Positions 25,832 to 35,882 of a stretch of 64,000 nucleotides of DNA are shown piece by piece (the first letter of the stretch is position 1; the number at the start of each line of letters is the position of its first letter). The notes under the pieces were generated by a model that worked only from the letters and a program-made list of their open reading frames with translations, did no database searches and was not told the origin of the DNA. Source of the DNA: Paenibacillus sp. MAHUQ-63 (GTDB lineage: Bacteria > Bacillota > Bacilli > Paenibacillales > NBRC-103111). The stretch is taken from contig NZ_JARADB010000003.1 of NCBI RefSeq assembly GCF_028765165.1, positions 346,730-410,729 on the forward strand, given 5' to 3'. The position numbers and the translations under genes were made by a program.

Positions 25832-27046
25832 CTAGAGTTCTAGAAAACCAGTTTTTTCATGAGGCCGTTTCCTGCTCCTGGCCAGAACGAACATGACGGC
25901 GAAACCAGCCATGCCCAGCAGCGCCAGCAGCGCGCTTACGTTGTACATCGATTTCGCGCCCAATTCCTGGTAGATCCAGCCCCCGGCAAGCCCGGCGACG
26001 ATACCGGACAATCCGCCCCAACTCAGCGCATATACCGCTTGGCCTGACGCCCGGTATTCCGGCGGGATCAACTGCGCCGTCAACTGCGTCCCGACATAAT
26101 AATAGCCGGCGAACGTAATGGCGTTCAGCGCTTGAATGAACATAATTTGGTACGGCGATACCGCCTCGGCCATCATATACCAGCGCAGTGCGTAAAGCAG
26201 ACTGACAACCGCAAGACACAGGATCATCGTCCGCTTATCCTTCCGCAAGAATCGGTCGAAAAGTAGGTAAACCGGAATTTCGAATATCGAGGCAAAGAAC
26301 GCCGACCAACCGATTAAAGCGCTCTTTCCGCCAAGATCGGACATATAGATGGAGACGAAGGTGTTGTTCATCGCATTAGGAATCGAGATGAGAATTCCCA
26401 TCCCAACGAACGCCATAAACCACTTGTTCCCCATAATTTGAAAATATTTGCCGCGCTGAACACCGCGCCCGCTCCCCCCGCTTCGTGCACCGCCCGGCAG
26501 CATCCATGCGAACAGGATCGATAGCCCGAGCAGCAGACCGCATACCGCCCATAGCCGATGAATGCCCAGCCAACCGATGACCGGTCCAGCCGCCAGAGCC
26601 ATTAATGCCCAGCCCAGCGATCCCCAGAGGCGAAAGGCGCCGAACTTGCGGCCGGTACCCTCGATGGCTTCGAGAATAAGCGAGTTGCTCTGCGAGAACA
26701 GCGGAGTTTGAAAGAAAAAGTAAATGAGCAGAAACGTAATCATAAGCGCATATGAGCTTGTAACAAATACCGACTGCAGGCTCAACAGGCTGCCGATGAG
26801 CAGTACCGTGAGGATGCGCCTGACATTGGCAAGCCGGTCGCTCCAATATCCCCAGAACGGATTGGCAAGAAGCGAGATAACAGGCCCGCCGGCCAACAGT
26901 AAACCGATGGCGATGGAGGACATGCCGAAGTCCTTCAAGTACAGCGGGAAAAACGAACTATACACGGCTAACGCGCCGTATACAACAAAATTGAAGCCTT
27001 TGATAACACCAAAGGGCCGCGCTGCGGCCATTGAAAGTGCTGACAT
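25832..27046 (-). CDS. MFS transporter (HcaT/LacY-like sugar or organic acid permease)
   Basis: 404 aa with 12 hydrophobic segments; resembles the MFS_1-like/HcaT group (FVVYGALAVYSSFFPLYLKDFGMS at the N-terminus, LANPFWGYWSDRL loop 2-3 signature, LRWYMMAEAVSPYQIMFIQALNAITFAGYYYVG late in the protein). Likely a proton-driven importer. It lies 26 bases after the response-regulator gene in the same direction, so it looks like part of the long operon from 35.7 kb and could be an alternative entry route for a breakdown product of the imported sugar. Confidence 0.87.
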   Translation of the reverse strand: MSALSMAAARPFGVIKGFNFVVYGALAVYSSFFPLYLKDFGMSSIAIGLLLAGGPVISLLANPFWGYWSDRLANVRRILTVLLIGSLLSLQSVFVTSSYALMITFLLIYFFFQTPLFSQSNSLILEAIEGTGRKFGAFRLWGSLGWALMALAAGPVIGWLGIHRLWAVCGLLLGLSILFAWMLPGGARSGGSGRGVQRGKYFQIMGNKWFMAFVGMGILISIPNAMNNTFVSIYMSDLGGKSALIGWSAFFASIFEIPVYLLFDRFLRKDKRTMILCLAVVSLLYALRWYMMAEAVSPYQIMFIQALNAITFAGYYYVGTQLTAQLIPPEYRASGQAVYALSWGGLSGIVAGLAGGWIYQELGAKSMYNVSALLALLGMAGFAVMFVLARSRKRPHEKTGFLEL

Positions 27047-27072
27047 CGATGTGCTCTATCCTTTCCGAGGAC

Positions 27073-28644
27073 TTACGTCGTATGTGCGAGCTTTCGATAT
27101 TGCGTTGGCGTAATTCCGGTGTAAGTTTTGAAAATGGCGCAAAAATATTTGTACTCTTTGTATCCGACACTCTCGGCGATTTCGAAGACGCGGTCGTCCG
27201 TTTCCGTCAGCCTCGCCTTCGCCTGCTCAATGCGCACCTCATTCAAATACTCGGCAAACCCTTTGCCGAATTTCTGTTTGAACAGGATGCTGAAATAATT
27301 CGGTGTGATTTTCAGCCAAGCCGCGACCTCGGAAGCTTTGATGTCCTTGTTGTACCTCGCTTCAATGTACGACTTCACCCTGTCGGTCAGCCAATGATTC
27401 TTGCCCGTGAGCGAATTGTGCACAAGCGAATACATGGCCTCCAGTTCGGTTTGAAGCAGCGATTCCATCGCTCGATAGGAGTTATGCACGAACAAGTCCA
27501 TCTTATGGGTATGGAACAGATCCGGATACCCGGTCAAATCGATTCCCGTCGACCGGAGTCTTCTCTGCAGCATAATGACCAGCTCTTGCAGCGCATGCCA
27601 AACTTCCTTAATCAGACAGCCGCTCTCCCGGAAATCCTGCAGCGCCTTATGGACGCGTCTGTCCAGATCGTCATAGTTCTCTTGGAAAAGCGCCTGAATC
27701 AAGCTCTTCTCCAGCTCCAGCAGATCCGGTTGGGGGTGACCCTTCCTCGCAGCAAACTCTTCATTGTGGAACACAACGGGAGCGGCTGCGGGAAGCACGG
27801 CAAATTGCAGCAGCCCCATTGCCTCCATCGCGCTAGGATAAATCTGCTCTGCAGCGCTGAAGGGCTGTGAAACGCCGGCATACAGCTGCACCCCCGGAGC
27901 CAGCCCTATCGAGTTCAAGACATGATGAAGCTTATCGCTGTTATCCGTAAGAGGCGCCGCACATAAGGTAAGCAGCAAGTTCGGGTGGTGGAAGAATGAG
28001 AGCGGTTCCAGTCCGCATGTTCGTAAGGCATCGTCCACAGCCGACTCCCACAGGGCGCGCGATTCCCTTCGCTGCTCTTCGGATGAGCTGTCCACCCAAG
28101 CCGCATAATCGGCGATCTGAGTCGCGATCATCCGGCATACGGCGGAACCGCCTGCCATTATGGAAGGGACGTAGGTATCGTCCCGCGCCGCATCCCGATC
28201 CTGCAGCTTCGATTTCAGCCACTTGCGGCTGCGCTCCAGCTCCTGCTCGTCATGCTGCAGACGCTCTTGTGCAATTTCAACCCCGATGCGCTCCACCATG
28301 CCCATGAGCTCTTCGATATTGACCGGCTTCAGCAAATAATCTTCGATGCCCAGCCGCAGCGCCTGACGGGCATATTCGAAATCGTCATACCCGCTGACGA
28401 TGATGACTCGCGTTCGAGGAAAGCGCTGCTTCAGACCTTTGGCCAGCTCGAGTCCGTCCATGCCGTCCATATTAATATCGGTAAGCACGACATCCACCGG
28501 CGTTCGCTCGATACATGCAAGAGCTTCATAACCGTCATAGGCCTCTCCGACCACCTCTACGCCGATCGATTCCCAATGAATGGTCTCCCGTAAACCTTGG
28601 CAAATAATCGGCTCATCATCTACGATTAGCAACTTGATGGTCAT
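27073..28644 (-). CDS. YesN-type response regulator (receiver plus AraC DNA-binding domain)
   Basis: 523 aa. The receiver domain occupies residues 1-120 with acidic pocket VDDEP and phosphoacceptor Asp 56 in VLTDINMDG, and the Lys motif YLLKPV. A linker follows, then two AraC-type helix-turn-helix motifs in the last hundred residues (KASEVAAWLKITPNYFSILFKQKFG and FEIAESVGYKEYKYFCAIFKTYTGITPTQYRK). The start ATG overlaps the stop of the sensor kinase as ATGA. It probably activates the surrounding sugar-uptake operon when phosphorylated. Confidence 0.94.
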   Translation of the reverse strand: MTIKLLIVDDEPIICQGLRETIHWESIGVEVVGEAYDGYEALACIERTPVDVVLTDINMDGMDGLELAKGLKQRFPRTRVIIVSGYDDFEYARQALRLGIEDYLLKPVNIEELMGMVERIGVEIAQERLQHDEQELERSRKWLKSKLQDRDAARDDTYVPSIMAGGSAVCRMIATQIADYAAWVDSSSEEQRRESRALWESAVDDALRTCGLEPLSFFHHPNLLLTLCAAPLTDNSDKLHHVLNSIGLAPGVQLYAGVSQPFSAAEQIYPSAMEAMGLLQFAVLPAAAPVVFHNEEFAARKGHPQPDLLELEKSLIQALFQENYDDLDRRVHKALQDFRESGCLIKEVWHALQELVIMLQRRLRSTGIDLTGYPDLFHTHKMDLFVHNSYRAMESLLQTELEAMYSLVHNSLTGKNHWLTDRVKSYIEARYNKDIKASEVAAWLKITPNYFSILFKQKFGKGFAEYLNEVRIEQAKARLTETDDRVFEIAESVGYKEYKYFCAIFKTYTGITPTQYRKLAHTT

Positions 28645-30434
28645 CGTTCTCCCTCCTGCTCATTCATCCAGTACGGAATTCTTATGCGAATGCATGCTCC
28701 GGCACGCGATGGCTCATGTGGAATCGTAATGCCATAATCGCTGCCATATTCCAGCGAGATGCGTTCGTGAATGTTGCAGATCGCATGGTTCATCACATCC
28801 TCGTTCCCTTTCCGTGTAATCAGAATTTGCCGAATCTCTTCCAACTTATCCTTGGCGAATCCGATACCGGAGTCGAGAACGTCGATGAATAAATCCCCCT
28901 CTTCGGTATAACAACGAACGTCAATTCTGCCGCCTCCACGCGGGAATCCATGCTTGATGCTGTTCTCCACGAGCGGTTGGATGATTTTCTTGAGCAGGAC
29001 GGCATTATCCAGCTGAGCCTCCAAATACAGCGTAAACTGAAGCTTGCTGCCCATCCGTTTCTGCTGCAAATTCAAATAAGCACGAACGAAGTCCAGCTCA
29101 CCTGCCAATGTCGTATACCGTTTCTCGCTAATTTGACCCATTCGGAAAAAGCGCGATAACGTCTCGATCAGTTGGCTCGTCTCCGGCGCTTTCTCCAATC
29201 TGGCCGTCCACCTGATCATATCCAGCGTATTATATAAAAAATGGGGGTCCATCTGACTTTGCAATATTCGGAGCTCGGAATCCTTTTGTCGGATCTCCAG
29301 CTTATACTTTTTATCGATGAGCTCTTTGATCGTCATAACCATATTGTTGAACTGCCTGCCCAGCTCCCCTACCTCATCTTGCGAGCGAACCTTCACTTGT
29401 ACCGAGAAATCGCCTTTCTTCAGCCGCTGGGTCTGTCTGCTCAGCTCCAGCATCGGGCGAATCATAGCAAATTCAAAGCCGATCAATGCCAACAGCCCCA
29501 AGATGACGATAATCAAAATGAGAAATTTCAACGACGCTTTGATCGCTTCCGTCTTCTGTACGATCGCTTGATCCTTGACCAGCGCGACAATGTTCCACCC
29601 TGTCGATTTCATACGCTGACTGAACACAATATACGAGACCCCGTCTTCCTCGAGCGAAAAGACTTTGTTCGCCGCTCCCGCATTCACGCCGCGAAGCAGC
29701 GCTTCGTCCGGATAGGGACGGCCGATAAGCGACTCATCCTGGTGGAGCAGAACGCTGCCCCCAGGCCGGATCATAAAGATGGAGCCTTGATCTTTGAGCA
29801 CTGCCGCCCTGAGCAGGTCCGTAATTTCCGACTCATCCAGCCTTACAATCACTTGCCCGACCGAACGCGAAGGGGTTTCGAAGGAATTGATGGTGCGAAC
29901 CATGGAGACGACCCGTTTGCTGCCGGTCCAACCGCTTTCCAACTTGTAGGAATCCGTCCAGATCACCCGGCCCTTGTTCGACTGGGCAAGATCCAACCAC
30001 GGCTGCTCCAGCCCTTTGACCGGTTCGCCCATCTGCAGCTGGTTGCCGCCTGTCCCTTGCAGCGAGATCGACTTGATATACCGCTTCGACATGATTTGGA
30101 AAGCGATGAATCCTTCGATCACGGTTTGGTCCTTGTTCATTTGCTCCATATTGCTTGGAGTCGTCGGCGTTTCCATAAATCTGCGGAAATTTTCCTGATA
30201 AATCATATAGTCGGACAAATCTTCAATCGTCTTGATTTTTTCCGATAAATTCAGCTCGATCGTATTCAAATTTTTCTCCATCGCGTCGATGAACTGCTGG
30301 CGCAATATCGCGTCATAACGGCTCAAGATGACATTCCCGATCAGCAAGGACGGAAGTGTCACCAGAAGCACGAAGATGGCGATCGATTTTCTTCTTAAGC
30401 TGAAATGCAGGAAAGGATATCTGTTGAATCTCAT
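28641..30434 (-). CDS. YesM-type sensor histidine kinase
   Basis: About 597 aa membrane kinase. An N-terminal helix (SIAIFVLLVTLPSLLIGNVIL) is followed by an extracellular Cache-like sensing region to about residue 285. Then come a second helix (FLILIIVILGLLALIGFEFAMI), a HAMP region, the phosphoacceptor box SQMDPHFLYNTLDMI and a C-terminal HATPase (VENSIKHGFPRGGGRI N-box, DSGIGF G-box). ATG 30434 is chosen (AGGGG upstream). With the next gene it forms a two-component pair that probably senses the sugar or a binding protein outside. Confidence 0.93.
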   Translation of the reverse strand: MRFNRYPFLHFSLRRKSIAIFVLLVTLPSLLIGNVILSRYDAILRQQFIDAMEKNLNTIELNLSEKIKTIEDLSDYMIYQENFRRFMETPTTPSNMEQMNKDQTVIEGFIAFQIMSKRYIKSISLQGTGGNQLQMGEPVKGLEQPWLDLAQSNKGRVIWTDSYKLESGWTGSKRVVSMVRTINSFETPSRSVGQVIVRLDESEITDLLRAAVLKDQGSIFMIRPGGSVLLHQDESLIGRPYPDEALLRGVNAGAANKVFSLEEDGVSYIVFSQRMKSTGWNIVALVKDQAIVQKTEAIKASLKFLILIIVILGLLALIGFEFAMIRPMLELSRQTQRLKKGDFSVQVKVRSQDEVGELGRQFNNMVMTIKELIDKKYKLEIRQKDSELRILQSQMDPHFLYNTLDMIRWTARLEKAPETSQLIETLSRFFRMGQISEKRYTTLAGELDFVRAYLNLQQKRMGSKLQFTLYLEAQLDNAVLLKKIIQPLVENSIKHGFPRGGGRIDVRCYTEEGDLFIDVLDSGIGFAKDKLEEIRQILITRKGNEDVMNHAICNIHERISLEYGSDYGITIPHEPSRAGACIRIRIPYWMNEQEGER

Positions 30435-30525
30435 GAAGTTCCAGCCCCTAACCGGTCTAATACCTCTCATTTTACTACAAAACGGAGACAAGCTGCCGAG
30501 AAGGTTATGGAAAGCCGAGCCGCCG

Positions 30526-31353
30526 CTATCCTTTCACGGCTCCAGCCGTCATCCCTTGCACCAGCTGTTTCTCCATCGCCAGGTAAAAGCCGACGAGCGG
30601 GATCAATGCCATCGATAATGCGGCCATTTGCAGCGTCTGGAACCTCGTTTCCGTGCCGGCGAAGTTCGCCAGACCGAGCGGCAGCGTCTTCAGCGCCGCT
30701 TTATTGATCAGCACAAGCGCGAACAGGAACTCATTCCAGTTGTAAATGAAGTTGATGATGATGACGGTCGCCAGCGCCGGGCGCGTCATCGGCAGAATGA
30801 TGGACCAGAAGATCCGGTACAGCCCGGCACCGTCCATGACCGCGGATTCCTCGATGTCCTTGGGGAATGCCTGCATGAAGCCGACGAGAATGAAGATCGT
30901 AATGGAGAGATGGAAGGCCGTATAGGGAAGCACCAAAGAAAGATGCGAGTTCAACAGGCCGATTTTTTTCATAATGATGAAGATAGGGACAAGCGTAGCA
31001 TGAATCGGAATCGTCATACCGATGATGAACAGCCCGTAGACCCAGCCGCGCAAGCGAAAATGGAACCGGGATAAAAAGTAAGAGGTCAACGCTCCGAGCA
31101 GCACGGTCAACAAGATGGCGCCCGCTGTCACGATGACGCTGTTCCAGAAATAGGTGCCCAGATGAGCGACTTTCCAGGCATTCGCGTAGTTGCTGAAATT
31201 CCAGATCTTGGGCAAACCGATCGGATTCGTGGCATACTCTTCCTCAGACTTGAATGAGCTGACAACCATCCAGACGATCGGAATGATATTCAATGCGCCT
31301 AACAGCGCTAGTACAAGATGAATCAACGTTTTTTTCTGCAGAGATGTTTGCAT
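30526..31353 (-). CDS. CUT1 sugar ABC transporter permease (MalG/AraQ type)
   Basis: 275 aa, six membrane segments. The EAA loop reads EESAVMDGAGLYRIF followed by ILPM; the C-terminus VQGMTAGAVKG is typical. GGAAGGAGG precedes the ATG. It is 29 bases downstream of its partner permease, and the sensor kinase follows. It moves the sugar bound by the lipoprotein encoded at 34.4-35.7 kb. Confidence 0.94.
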   Translation of the reverse strand: MQTSLQKKTLIHLVLALLGALNIIPIVWMVVSSFKSEEEYATNPIGLPKIWNFSNYANAWKVAHLGTYFWNSVIVTAGAILLTVLLGALTSYFLSRFHFRLRGWVYGLFIIGMTIPIHATLVPIFIIMKKIGLLNSHLSLVLPYTAFHLSITIFILVGFMQAFPKDIEESAVMDGAGLYRIFWSIILPMTRPALATVIIINFIYNWNEFLFALVLINKAALKTLPLGLANFAGTETRFQTLQMAALSMALIPLVGFYLAMEKQLVQGMTAGAVKG

Positions 31354-31382
31354 GGCTCCTCCTTCCCCGGCGAGACAACCGG

Positions 31383-32255
31383 TCAGCCGTTTCTTCGTGT
31401 AATGAGTTTGGCTGCGTATATGGCTATGAGGCTGAAGAGCAGAATCAAGATCGAGACGGCGCTGCCAAGCCCGAAATCACTATTATTGAACGCTTGGGTG
31501 TACATGTAGATGGTCATAACTTCCGTATTATGGGCAGGTCCGCCGGCTGTCATGACATAGATCAGATCGAAAACGCGGAAGCTGTTGCTGATCGAGAAGA
31601 TGAGCGTCACCCAGATCGTCTCTTTCAGCATCGGAAGCGTAACGAACCAGAAGCGCTTCCAGCCTGTCGCCCCGTCCATGACGGCGGCCTCCCGCACTTC
31701 CTCCGGAATGTTCTGTAAACCCGCCAAGAAAATAACCATATAGAATCCGTAATTTTGCCATAAGTACGTAATGCTGACGGACAGCATCCCCCAACGCGGG
31801 CTGCCCAGCCAATTCTGTTTCCAGCTGTCCAACCCGAACAAGCCGAGCGCATTGTTCAGCAAGCCCGATTCGGTGCCGTACACCATATTCCAGATCAGCG
31901 ATACGATAACCGCCGAGATGATAACCGGCAGGAACAGGATGGAACGGTAAACCTTAAGCCCCCGGAGCGACCGGTTTAACAGCAAGGCAAAGAACAAGCC
32001 CGCAGGCAGCTGTCCCAGAATGCCGCTGAACATCATGAACAGGTTGTTCGATACGCCTTTCCAGAAAATGTTATCCTTCAAGACGGATATATAGTTATCC
32101 AAACCGACGAAGGACATGTCGGACAATCCGTTCCAGTTGAAAAATGAATAGTAGAACGACATGACGACGGGAAGCATCGCTATCCCGATGTAGATGGCCA
32201 ATGCCGGCAGCATGCCCAGTGCGATCGTCCACCCCATTCGCTTCGTTACATTCAT
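31383..32255 (-). CDS. CUT1 sugar ABC transporter permease (MalF/MsmF type)
   Basis: 290 aa, six membrane segments, EAA loop REAAVMDGATGWKRF followed by TLPM. N-terminal YIGIAMLPVVMSFYYSFFNWNGL and the FVGLDNY turn are MalF/MsmF hallmarks. AAGGAGGG precedes the ATG. A 129-bp gap separates it from the Gfo/Idh gene upstream; no hairpin obvious there, so the operon may continue through. Confidence 0.94.
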   Translation of the reverse strand: MNVTKRMGWTIALGMLPALAIYIGIAMLPVVMSFYYSFFNWNGLSDMSFVGLDNYISVLKDNIFWKGVSNNLFMMFSGILGQLPAGLFFALLLNRSLRGLKVYRSILFLPVIISAVIVSLIWNMVYGTESGLLNNALGLFGLDSWKQNWLGSPRWGMLSVSITYLWQNYGFYMVIFLAGLQNIPEEVREAAVMDGATGWKRFWFVTLPMLKETIWVTLIFSISNSFRVFDLIYVMTAGGPAHNTEVMTIYMYTQAFNNSDFGLGSAVSILILLFSLIAIYAAKLITRRNG

Positions 32256-32384
32256 CGTTGGCCCTCCTTCTCTCTAGATGTTTAATTGCTATCGTGAAGC
32301 CGCGTTACGCGCCCGGATGCCAAGAAAGACGGAACGCTAGGGCAAGCTCCGCCTTTCTGGCAGCGATATCCGCTCACCCGCAGC

Positions 32385-33518
32385 TTACAGTGGAACCGAC
32401 AGGGAGCGCGATGCCGCTATAATTTCCGATGCCGTCGTTTCGCGTCCGAGCGTATCGGACAAATACAAGCCCTCGCTGATCAGCATCGTCGCAAGCGCGA
32501 TATCCGCCGTCGGCAGCAGTTCGACGCGCCCTTGGAGGGCGGCGATCCAGTGCCGCTGCGACGAATCGTACGCATCCTCGTGCTCTCTCATGCGATGCCA
32601 ACGGATATCCATCCGGTTCAGATCGATCTTGCTGTCCAAATCCATATCGGCCACCGTCGTATGAAAGCTGAAATCCGAGGTCATCTCGCCCGAATGATAC
32701 GCGGGTAGCCGAATGCCGCCTTTGGAGCCGATGATGCTGCTTCCTTCGACGCCTCCCAGATGAACGGCCCACGCTTCAAAGATGTCCAGTGTCAGCCCTC
32801 CGCGGAAGGTAACGAACCCGAGCGCCAGTTCTTCGACATCGAAGCCGCTCTGCTCCCGTCTCTGCGGATCCATGTCCATCTCTTGAATCAGCTTGCCGGT
32901 CACTCGCTCAACCTCGGTTTCTCCGAGCAAATAGAGCATCTGGGCGATATGATAGACACCCATATCCAGCAGCGCCCCGCCTCCCGCACTTGCTTTCCGC
33001 GTGAAATTCGCGGTGCCGAATCCGTCGACGTACGGCCTGCCCCGGCGACGGAAGCCGTTCGAACGGGCGTGGAACAATTTGCCCAGCTTGCCGTCCTCAA
33101 TCAGCGCCTTGGCCGCTTTCGTTTCTTTCTTGTACAGCGTGCTAAGCTGGATATGCAGCTTCCTGCCGCAAGCTTGAGCCGCGTCGATCATGCTCTTGCC
33201 GTCATAGTAAGAACCGGCAATGGGCTTCTCGCAATACACATGCTTGCCTGCCTGCAAGGCGGCAATCGTCAACGGCGCGTGAAAGTTGTTATGCAAGCAG
33301 ACATCCACCGCGTCGATATCGTCCCGCGCAAGCAGCTCTTTATAGTCGGTGTATACATGGGGAACTCCGAATTTCTCCGCAGCCCGCCGTGCTTCCCCTT
33401 CATTGATATCGCACACGGCGACAACCTCGGCTCCTTCGATTTGGGCGTATTGCTCCAAATGCGATTTCCCGATAATGCCTGTGCCGATTATTCCAATTCT
33501 GATTGTGGCATATTCCAT
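32385..33518 (-). CDS. Gfo/Idh/MocA family oxidoreductase
   Basis: About 377 aa NAD(P)-dependent sugar or inositol dehydrogenase. The Rossmann motif is IGIIGTGIIGKSHLEQY; the catalytic Lys is in HVYCEKPIAG (EKP motif); a DMGVYHIAQML helix carries the family's conserved active-site His. ATG 33518 is chosen because CTGGAGG lies eight bases upstream and the Rossmann fold then begins at residue 8. It is 20 bases after a TIM-barrel isomerase gene, and the pair commonly works together on an oxidised sugar or cyclitol. Substrate unknown. Confidence 0.92.
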   Translation of the reverse strand: MEYATIRIGIIGTGIIGKSHLEQYAQIEGAEVVAVCDINEGEARRAAEKFGVPHVYTDYKELLARDDIDAVDVCLHNNFHAPLTIAALQAGKHVYCEKPIAGSYYDGKSMIDAAQACGRKLHIQLSTLYKKETKAAKALIEDGKLGKLFHARSNGFRRRGRPYVDGFGTANFTRKASAGGGALLDMGVYHIAQMLYLLGETEVERVTGKLIQEMDMDPQRREQSGFDVEELALGFVTFRGGLTLDIFEAWAVHLGGVEGSSIIGSKGGIRLPAYHSGEMTSDFSFHTTVADMDLDSKIDLNRMDIRWHRMREHEDAYDSSQRHWIAALQGRVELLPTADIALATMLISEGLYLSDTLGRETTASEIIAASRSLSVPL

Positions 33519-33538
33519 GTCGTACGCCTCCAGGTAGC

Positions 33539-34339
33539 TTATCCTTGGCTCCGGCAAGCCGAAGCCAGGATTCGTTTCATTGCAGCCAGCGCCCACTCGA
33601 TCTCGGTATACGGATCGGAAGCCGCGTTATACTCAATCGCCCAACACCCTTTATAGCCCATCTCGAGCAGCTTGGAGACGGTAAGCTCCGTTGTGTCGGA
33701 GAGAACCGTACGCTTGTCCATGTGGGTATGAGTCACCCACGGGGCTACGAGAAGGTCTCCTTGCTCGCTGCCTTCGATCCAGCGGTTCAAATGCAGCAGA
33801 ACGCCATACCCCGGATGGTCGACCGCTTCAGCGAGCTGCTTCATCCATACCGGATCGAGCGAAATACCCGTATGATTCTCCGGCCCCACCGTAAATCCGT
33901 AATCCGCAGCGATCTGCGCATATTCCCGGTACCGGCGCACCGTATAATCGAATTGCTCTTCCGTCACTTCGCCAGGCCCCCGGTTCGCATCAATGCGAAC
34001 CGTATGAGCTCCGAGCAGTTTCGCCGCCCGCAAATGCGCCAGCGCATTCAAGTGCAGCAGATTGCGGACGTCCGGATCGGCGTCCCACAGATGAGCGCGG
34101 TCTACCGCCAGATTCGCAAGCGTTAACTGCCGCTCATCCAGATTACGCTTGATCTTCAGCAGCTCCTCGTCGTCGGGAAGCTGCCAAACCGGAACTTCGC
34201 GGTCAGCGAAGAAACCGTTCCAGAGATCAACCGTATCCAATCGGTACCGGTGTTTGACCGTCTCGAGATAGCCGTATATATTCATTTCTCCCTGACTTAA
34301 CAGCTGATAGAAGGAGAATGCCCCGATGGATGCTTTCAT
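33539..34339 (-). CDS. Sugar phosphate isomerase/epimerase (xylose-isomerase-like TIM barrel)
   Basis: About 266 aa, AP endonuclease 2/IolE-like TIM barrel. Metal-ligand candidates are the Glu in VGPENHTGIS, His in WVTHTHMDKR and the last Glu in CWAIEYNA. Likely an isomerase, epimerase or dehydratase for a keto sugar or keto-inositol made by the neighbouring dehydrogenase. ATG 34339 has AAAGGA eight bases upstream. It lies between the binding-lipoprotein gene and the Gfo/Idh gene. Confidence 0.87.
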   Translation of the reverse strand: MKASIGAFSFYQLLSQGEMNIYGYLETVKHRYRLDTVDLWNGFFADREVPVWQLPDDEELLKIKRNLDERQLTLANLAVDRAHLWDADPDVRNLLHLNALAHLRAAKLLGAHTVRIDANRGPGEVTEEQFDYTVRRYREYAQIAADYGFTVGPENHTGISLDPVWMKQLAEAVDHPGYGVLLHLNRWIEGSEQGDLLVAPWVTHTHMDKRTVLSDTTELTVSKLLEMGYKGCWAIEYNAASDPYTEIEWALAAMKRILASACRSQG

Positions 34340-34389
34340 CTCCGCCATCCTTTCTGCTTGGTACCTCCGCCATGAACCGAGGCAGGCCG

Positions 34390-35724
34390 TTATTTTTTCA
34401 CTTTATCCATCGCATCTTGCATCTCTTTGGCAATTTGCTCCGGTGTCTTTTGTTTCATCGTAATGGCTTGCAATCCGTTCTCAATCGCATCCTTAACGGA
34501 AGCCGGCATCACGCTGTCAAAGACGAGCGCATCGCCCGATTTGGTGAGCTGCAGCATTTCTTTCAAATATTTGCTCGTATCTGCCGGCATATCTACCTTG
34601 GCCGGTACGACAATCCCTTTGCTCATCAAGCTCTGGTACAGCTCTGGAGCGTAGAAATATTTCAGGAATTTGATCGCCGCATCTTTCTTCGCGCCCTTCA
34701 ATTCCTTGCTGAGGCCGATGCCGTATTGAATGACGCCGGCGCTTTTGCCTGCCGTGCCTTTGCCGCCTTCAACGGACGGGAACAGCGCAATGCCGATATT
34801 GTCGCCGCTTTCCGCATTGCTGACGCGGAATTTGGTATCAATCGTCGAGGAGGTGATCGTCATGGCCGCTTTCTTCTGCAGGAAATAATCCTGCACCTGC
34901 ACTTCGTCCATCGTATTCAAGTCCGCATTGAAAGCGTCCAGCTTCGTCAACTCATCGAAGATGCCCAGCGCTTTCACATAGTCGGCATCGGTAAACTTGG
35001 CTTGACCCTGCTTCACCTTCGTCAAGAAATCCGTTCCCGCTACGCGGTCTTCGACGGCTGACATCACCGAGGATTGCAGCGGCCATCTGTTTTTGTTGCC
35101 GATACCTAACGGAGTAATGCCGGAAGCTTTAAGCTTTTTCACAAGATCAAGGAACTCCGTATAGGTTTTCGGGAATTCGTTGTAGCCGACTTTAGCCAGC
35201 ATGTCCTTATGGTAATAAATGATATCGACGAACGTCATTTTTGTCGGAATCGCGTATTGCTTGCCGCCTACGTTATAACCGGCCAGCGCTTGCGGAGGCA
35301 AAATATCTTTCCATGTATCCATAATTTCATCGAGCGGCATCAGCACGTTGGCATCGATGTAAGGGTCCATGTCGACGCCGGGATATAGAATGAACATATC
35401 CGGCATGCTGTTCCCTGCAGCTTCCGTACGAAGCTTGGTCCGGTATTGGGCGGAAGGGATATCCTGCATTTCGATTTTGATCTCCGGATTTAATTGCTGA
35501 AACTTCTGGATGCGCTCTTTGTATAGTTGGTTGTCTACGTTAGGGGTTGACCAGTTTTCCTCAAAGCTCAGCGTCACTTGCTCCTTGGCGGCCGGGCTGT
35601 TCGAAGCCTTCGCTCCGCCTGCATCTTGCGCCGCCGGTTCCGTGCCGTTCCCGCACGCCGTCAGTGTCAACAAAGCCGCAGAGGCGGCAACGACCACCGA
35701 TTTTCTAATTAATCCTTGAATCAT
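34390..35724 (-). CDS. Extracellular sugar-binding lipoprotein (SBP family 1)
   Basis: 444 aa lipoprotein with signal peptide and lipobox LTAC (AALLTLTACGNG). The mature protein starts with a low-complexity linker and then the SBP_bac_1 fold. GAGGGG precedes the ATG. It is the first gene of the long minus-strand operon that continues with isomerase, dehydrogenase, two permeases, sensor kinase and response regulator; a minus-strand -10 like TATAAT lies at 35780-35775. Confidence 0.93.
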   Translation of the reverse strand: MIQGLIRKSVVVAASAALLTLTACGNGTEPAAQDAGGAKASNSPAAKEQVTLSFEENWSTPNVDNQLYKERIQKFQQLNPEIKIEMQDIPSAQYRTKLRTEAAGNSMPDMFILYPGVDMDPYIDANVLMPLDEIMDTWKDILPPQALAGYNVGGKQYAIPTKMTFVDIIYYHKDMLAKVGYNEFPKTYTEFLDLVKKLKASGITPLGIGNKNRWPLQSSVMSAVEDRVAGTDFLTKVKQGQAKFTDADYVKALGIFDELTKLDAFNADLNTMDEVQVQDYFLQKKAAMTITSSTIDTKFRVSNAESGDNIGIALFPSVEGGKGTAGKSAGVIQYGIGLSKELKGAKKDAAIKFLKYFYAPELYQSLMSKGIVVPAKVDMPADTSKYLKEMLQLTKSGDALVFDSVMPASVKDAIENGLQAITMKQKTPEQIAKEMQDAMDKVKK

Positions 35725-35882
35725 ACAATCCCCTCAATTCATGTTATTTTATTTTACATAGACTTCACAAGAAAATTATAGAACAGACCCGAAGGGGTGA
35801 ATATCCCATTCAAATACGAAATTATCCGGATTTTTAATGTAATATTTTCGCACACAAATGTAAACTCCCCTGTATCCTTCCA

